DNA of 64,000 nucleotides from Costus lasius. Taxonomy: Eukaryota > Streptophyta > Magnoliopsida > Zingiberales > Costaceae. Under the pieces are notes generated by a model. That model was not told the origin of the DNA, did not search any database, and was given only the letters and a program-made list of their open reading frames with translations. Location of the stretch: positions 4,030,001 to 4,094,000 of the forward strand of contig JANVAS020000203.1 of assembly GCA_027563935.2 (NCBI GenBank). The letters run 5' to 3'. This document shows positions 59,887-64,000 of this stretch, piece after piece. Position 1 is the first letter of the stretch. Each line of letters opens with the position of its first letter. A program made the translations under genes and the position numbers.

Positions 59887-62110
59887 TGTTGGTGTATATG
59901 CCCTAAAGACCAATGTATGGACATGGTCAGGCATTGTTTGAATGTACTTTGATAGAACTATTACTCTTTATATAGGCATGGTCGTTATTATGCAGACTTC
60001 TCTACCTGCGTTGATGTATTGAGTTGCATAAATAATGTCCCAGGAGTTTGGATTGTATCCATTCTCATAAACTATCCCCAGACAAGGTACCTTAGCAGAT
60101 ATGGGACAGCTTAGGTACATGTGAGACTGGTGTATGGGCTGGTTAGGTGCGGGGCACAGTAACGCAGACATACAGGTGCATTGGATGCACTGGAGTGATC
60201 CACTGTGAGGATTGACTTGTCTAGTCAACAAGTCAATCTCACATGCAAGAGGTTTGCATTGATCCTTAGACTTGAGGTATTCATGTCTAGATTTGATGAT
60301 GGGTGTGCTTTAATACAGTCTTACGTCTCTCCGTAATTGGGAGATCAAAACGACTGTCATTGGGCATGTCATAAGTCATGTAGAGACATGGATGACCAAT
60401 AGTAGGATTTGCCCCTTCCTTATTGGAAGCATGATATCCACTCGGGGCACCCCACCTTATTGGTGCATGATAGGAGAGTGTGGCCACACTTGTTGAGTCA
60501 TGACCAATGCATTGGATAATAAACTTGAGACAAATCCAATGGCAGGATATCAGCTTAGGCAAAGGGATCTGTAATGCAATAGGAATCCTCGTTGTTTGTT
60601 AGGAGTTGTTGCCATAATGACTTAAGTCCTATGACATGGGTATAGTAGTGATGTGTTGCTAGATACCCCTCACTACTTATGATGTTTACATCATTGCCAT
60701 CGTCATATGGATCCTACGGGGTCACACGCAATAGGCTCTTGACGTTGCTTTAATCAGAAGCCTTAGGATCAAGTTATTGTATAACTTGGATCAATTTGGA
60801 AGATTTCATCAGCGCCAATGGGCCTGATGAGTCGGAAGAAAGTTATTGGAGCCAAACTTCATTTTTGGCAGGTTGACCCGAAATTGACCTAGATTGGTCA
60901 CATTTGGATTAGGGTTGCATTGGATTAGATCCAATGGCTTAATCAACCCACGCCATGAAGTTTGGGCTAGCTCATTATCCAATGAGGCCCAATAATTAGT
61001 TGTCATGAAGAGGAATTGGCTTAAAAGGGTATAATGGGGAGAAATCTCACCCCATTGGCACCTAGGGGCATAATGGGGTGAGGGAGGCGCCTTTGCTTCA
61101 TTATGGAAGTAAAGGGCGCCTAGCCCTTCTTCCTTGGATGGAATACTTGCTTCTAAGGCAAGTCTTGGGGCTGATATGGCTTGAGAACTTTTATGGGAAG
61201 TTCCTAGACGCATATGGACATAGGGAAGAGGTATATGGTAATGTCTTGGAGACTTACCTTACTTCAAACCCTAGTTTCTCCCAAGACACCACTCTAGCCG
61301 AAACTCCTCATGCATGTTGCGCTTAGCCACTTATCCTTTGATGGTAAGAATGCATCTAAGGCATGTCTTGGGCTGATATAGTGCTTGGACAAATATGGAT
61401 AGGTTGAATGAGGTTTATGGCAAAGTCTTGGAGACTTTCCTTACCTCAAGATTCCTTCATCCTAGCTATACACTTGGCATAATCCTAGCCCTTGCCCAAG
61501 CCGCCTCTAGTCCTATTTATTGGACCCATTGTCGCCCTCTCTAGATGATGAACGCTTGGAGACATGAACATACATAGAGGGGCGAGAGCAAGGCAAAGGG
61601 CGACAACATCAAGGTGGTGCAACCCTTCTTCCCACTAGTAGACGAAAGTCTTCTCCTTCCTCTCCTCTTGGCGTGACTTGGAGAAGGACTTGGTGGCGTG
61701 ACCTCCTCTCAATCTTCCTCAAAGCCGAAGCTCTTCTTCTCCCTCTTCTCTTGGAGTAAAGAGGATAAGGAGTTGGCGGCATCTTCCTTGCACTTGGTGC
61801 ATGAACCTTGGAGGTGGCGCAAGAAGAGTGAAGGAACACTAAGGCTTGATTCTCTTCCCGAGGCTAGCACCAAGCGTGGAAGGGAGCAACGTTCAAGGAG
61901 TCGACGCGTGGATACTTGTAGATGTCGAACACTTGGGTGCTTTCAACATGGCTTCGACGTCTAGACAAGCAAAAGAGGTACATCTCTAACACATCCTTGT
62001 GTCTTCTCTCTCGCATGGATCCTTGGGAAAGGAATGTGTTTCGGGTGTAATGCTTCTTCCGCTCGTCCTGGGACTGCAAAATTTTAAATTACACCTGGCA
62101 TTCCCTAACA
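59887..62110 (+). repeat. Family V LTR shared by V1 and V1b
   Basis: 2224 bp, TGTTGGTGTATATGCCC...CATTCCCTAACA. On the left it follows the V1 polypurine tract, as a 3' LTR does; on the right it runs straight into a PBS and V leader, as a 5' LTR does. No TSD or host sequence intervenes. TATA-like TATATAG at 59969-59975. First-exon ATG at 61948. Confidence 0.92.
61948..61977 (+). other. Predicted first coding exon of family V gag
   Basis: ATG-GCT-TCG-ACG-TCT-AGA followed by four more codons ending at AAAGAG, then the donor GTACAT. Ten codons, phase 0. Joined to 63623 it reads in frame into gag (KASPDLRLKLYKHKLDG). V2 has the equivalent exon with a few substitutions. Confidence 0.5.
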
Positions 62111-62111
62111 G

Positions 62112-62123
62112 TGGTATCAGAGC
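62112..62123 (+). other. PBS of V1b
   Basis: TGGTATCAGAGC one base after the LTR end. Confidence 0.95.
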
Positions 62124-63121
62124 TACTTGCGAGAAACACAAGGTGTACGTTTGCTTGTGTGAAAAATTTTTGGAAAATTTTTCGTTCATCCATGCGCATT
62201 TAACCTAGAAGGCGCTTTCATCCAAACTTCTTTCATCAATTTTTATGGCCGAAAATTGGATTGTGTTTATGATGGATTTAAGACCAAAGGCGCACGTAGT
62301 TTTATCAAGTAGGACGGGCATTGTGTCTTCGGACTGGCCAGGTCTCTTGATCTGACAAAATTGCCAGCCGATAGGGTCCATGAAATCATCATAAAACTTG
62401 ATCCCAATTTTAGCATAAATTTAATTAAGAGAGTGATTTGGATGGAGTTGGCGCATAAGGGGATAAAATTTGATTATTACGGTTTTTTCAAATTTTATAT
62501 ATGCGCCACTTGTCTCTTCCATGGGTTGATATGGTCATAGCGAGTGCCCTCCTGTGTTGTGATGTGGAAGCATGTTTCTAGCTGTGATGAATGCTTGTAA
62601 AATCTTTCTACCACCTGCGTGTGGTTCTCCCCCTTCTTGATGTAAAATTTTCATCTTTCCTTAGAATAGATGTAGAATTGTTTACATGAGATAGGTTAAG
62701 GTTCATCAAAGACAACAAGGTGTCTTCTTCAACCGATATCAGAGTGGCGCCAGCTTTGGAAGCTTGGTGATGGACTTGCGGCTGAAGAAAGGACACTTGC
62801 TTTCGGCTTCTAGCATGGGCTGATTTGCTTCAGGTACTCGCAACCCTTGGATGCACAATAACATGTCACATGGCTCGTGACAAGTTATGTGTATGAAAAG
62901 GGCTATGACCATATCGACCAAAATAGCATGCCTGTGATGGTTTATTATTTTGTCCATAGCATGCCTGTGATGTTTTTCCTTTGCTGCCATAACTATAGGA
63001 AAACTGCATGCTAGAAAAGAATAAAACAAACATGCAAAAACTCTCAATACAATATCAAGTCGATAGCCTTCTAACGCGAAGCCCTTATCAAACTATCGAT
63101 CGGTGGTGTTGTGAACTGTTT

Positions 63122-63461
63122 CCCACCCTCGTGGGACACACCCACTTATCTTTAGAAGGTGTGTGGTAACAATGATTTCCCCAGTCCAGTTTTAACCCGG
63201 GCGTGCCTTCGCAAGGAAATTTGTTGGCCCTGGGCATAACAGTTAGGACCAGACTTGACTAGTTTTTCATATGTCATTGACATGATGAATTACTAGAGGC
63301 AGCTGTTGAGAGGATAGGGTTTTGTGTTGTATCCAGCCCTCGCTGGACACAAGGCGCCTAGTCTGTCTCAACTAAGAGGAATTGTGCATGGCACAATTGG
63401 CTGGCATGCCTACCTAAAGAAGCATGAGACTCTCTGTGCATCTCAACTCACCCTCGTGAGT
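63122..63461 (+). promoter_or_regulatory. Three-hairpin block in V1b leader
   Basis: CCCAC-CCTC-GTGGG (63122-63135), CCAGC-CCTC-GCTGG (63333-63346) and ACTCAC-CCTC-GTGAGT (63446-63461): three different stems carrying the same loop. Confidence 0.65.
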
Positions 63462-63622
63462 CGCGGAGACCTTATGTGAAATTAGGATCCTACTCACCTA
63501 TTTCCATGTTGAGTTAGAGAGTTCTCAACTTGTTTTGGAAGTAGTGGGAGCATAGCATTTAATTTAAAGTCCTTATTAAATGCTTTATCATTGTACTTAC
63601 TTTACTTATTTGCTTATTGTAG

Positions 63623-64000
63623 AAGGCATCTCCTGATCTAAGATTGAAACTTTATAAACATAAACTGGATGGGACAAATTGGACAAAATGGTTCAAGATT
63701 TTGTCCAAGATACTGAAACAAGAAAATAAGGTGCATCTTCTTGAAAGACCTCCATCCCAGCCCAGTGTGTATTTCACTAATGACTGGTAGTGGAATGTCT
63801 ATCTTGAACATTGTGAAGATAACGAACAGTACACTGCTCTTGTCTTAGAGTTCATGACCCCAGAGGTCAAGGTTGAATGTGATGAGATGGGGATCTATGA
63901 TCTAATCATACATCTCAAAGGTCTCTTCACACCATGCTCTATAGACAATGATCAGGAGAGTTCTGTTGGATCTTCAGAATGTGTGCCTGAATCTGAGAAA
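63623..64000 (+). pseudogene. Truncated gag of V1b, right end outside window
   Basis: Near-identical to 17633-18010 of V1. TAG at 63788-63790 (TGG-TAG-TGG where V1 has TGG-GAG-TGG) breaks it. V1 and V1b differ at about eight positions over the shared 880 bp (17129-18010 against 63119-64000). Confidence 0.8.

Larger units (their letters stand above)
61978..63622 (+). other. Predicted leader intron of V1b
   Basis: Donor GTACAT to acceptor TTTGCTTATTGTAG, 1645 nt, holding the PBS and leader. It is the only complete family-V leader on + in the window. Confidence 0.5.

Overview
The window is plant nuclear DNA made almost wholly of long terminal repeat (LTR) retrotransposons, most of them Ty1/copia and stacked inside one another. 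I see no host protein gene, rRNA, tRNA gene, CRISPR array or bacterial operon. Evidence for a plant: primer-binding sites (PBS) complementary to initiator tRNA-Met (TGGTATCAGAGC), copia-order gag-protease-integrase-RT-RNase H polyproteins, 1.6-2.2 kb LTRs that begin TGTTGG and end CA, and 5-bp target-site duplications (TSDs). The LTR start resembles the Angela/BARE lineage; I cannot name the species.

Two related copia families dominate. Family T (LTR start TGTTGGGGTATGCCC, about 1.6-1.7 kb) has five copies, all on +: T1 (1-4319, left part outside the window), T2 (4974-13945), T3 (20665-41271), T4 (29586-38733) and T5 (47324-56472). Only T5 keeps a complete uninterrupted polyprotein. Family V (LTR start TGTTGGTGTATATGCCC, about 2.2 kb) has a decayed pol: V1 (+, 17129-19878 plus 58844-62110), V2 (-, 19879-58843), and V1b (+, from 62111 past the right edge), which shares the LTR at 59887-62110 with V1. 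V0 (-, about 4320-15645) is a diverged relative of V. Three TSDs fix the right-hand nest: V2 lies in the RT region of V1 (GAAAA), T3 lies in the 3' LTR of V2 (GGGAA/AGGAA), and T5 lies in the leader of V2 (TCGGC). T3 is itself interrupted by a 2.9-kb solo LTR (AGAGG) and by T4 (CTAAG). On the left, T2 (GACCT) and T1 lie in the leader of V0. LTR divergence counted by eye falls in the order V2 > T3 > T5 > T4, as the nesting requires.

The most interesting reading concerns expression. Every family-T LTR in the window carries, 100-200 bases before its end, a tiny open frame ATG-GCN-(A/T)TG followed at once by a splice-donor-like GTATGA/GTAACG/GTATAG. About 1.9 kb downstream, just before gag, is a strong acceptor (branch-like CTGAC, U-rich tract, TTGTAG). 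Joining the two gives an in-frame start codon for gag in T2, T3, T4 and T5, including T2 and T3, which have no usable ATG at gag itself. Family V has the same layout with a 10-codon first exon. The predicted intron holds the PBS and three conserved hairpins, so spliced RNA would be a Gag-Pol messenger and unspliced RNA the genome. The hairpins show compensatory base changes between families.

The stretch from about 15650 to 17128 is the least explained part: a 1.5-kb block with a short copia-like coding scrap and promoter-like sequence, wedged between a broken V0 LTR and the broken V1 leader.
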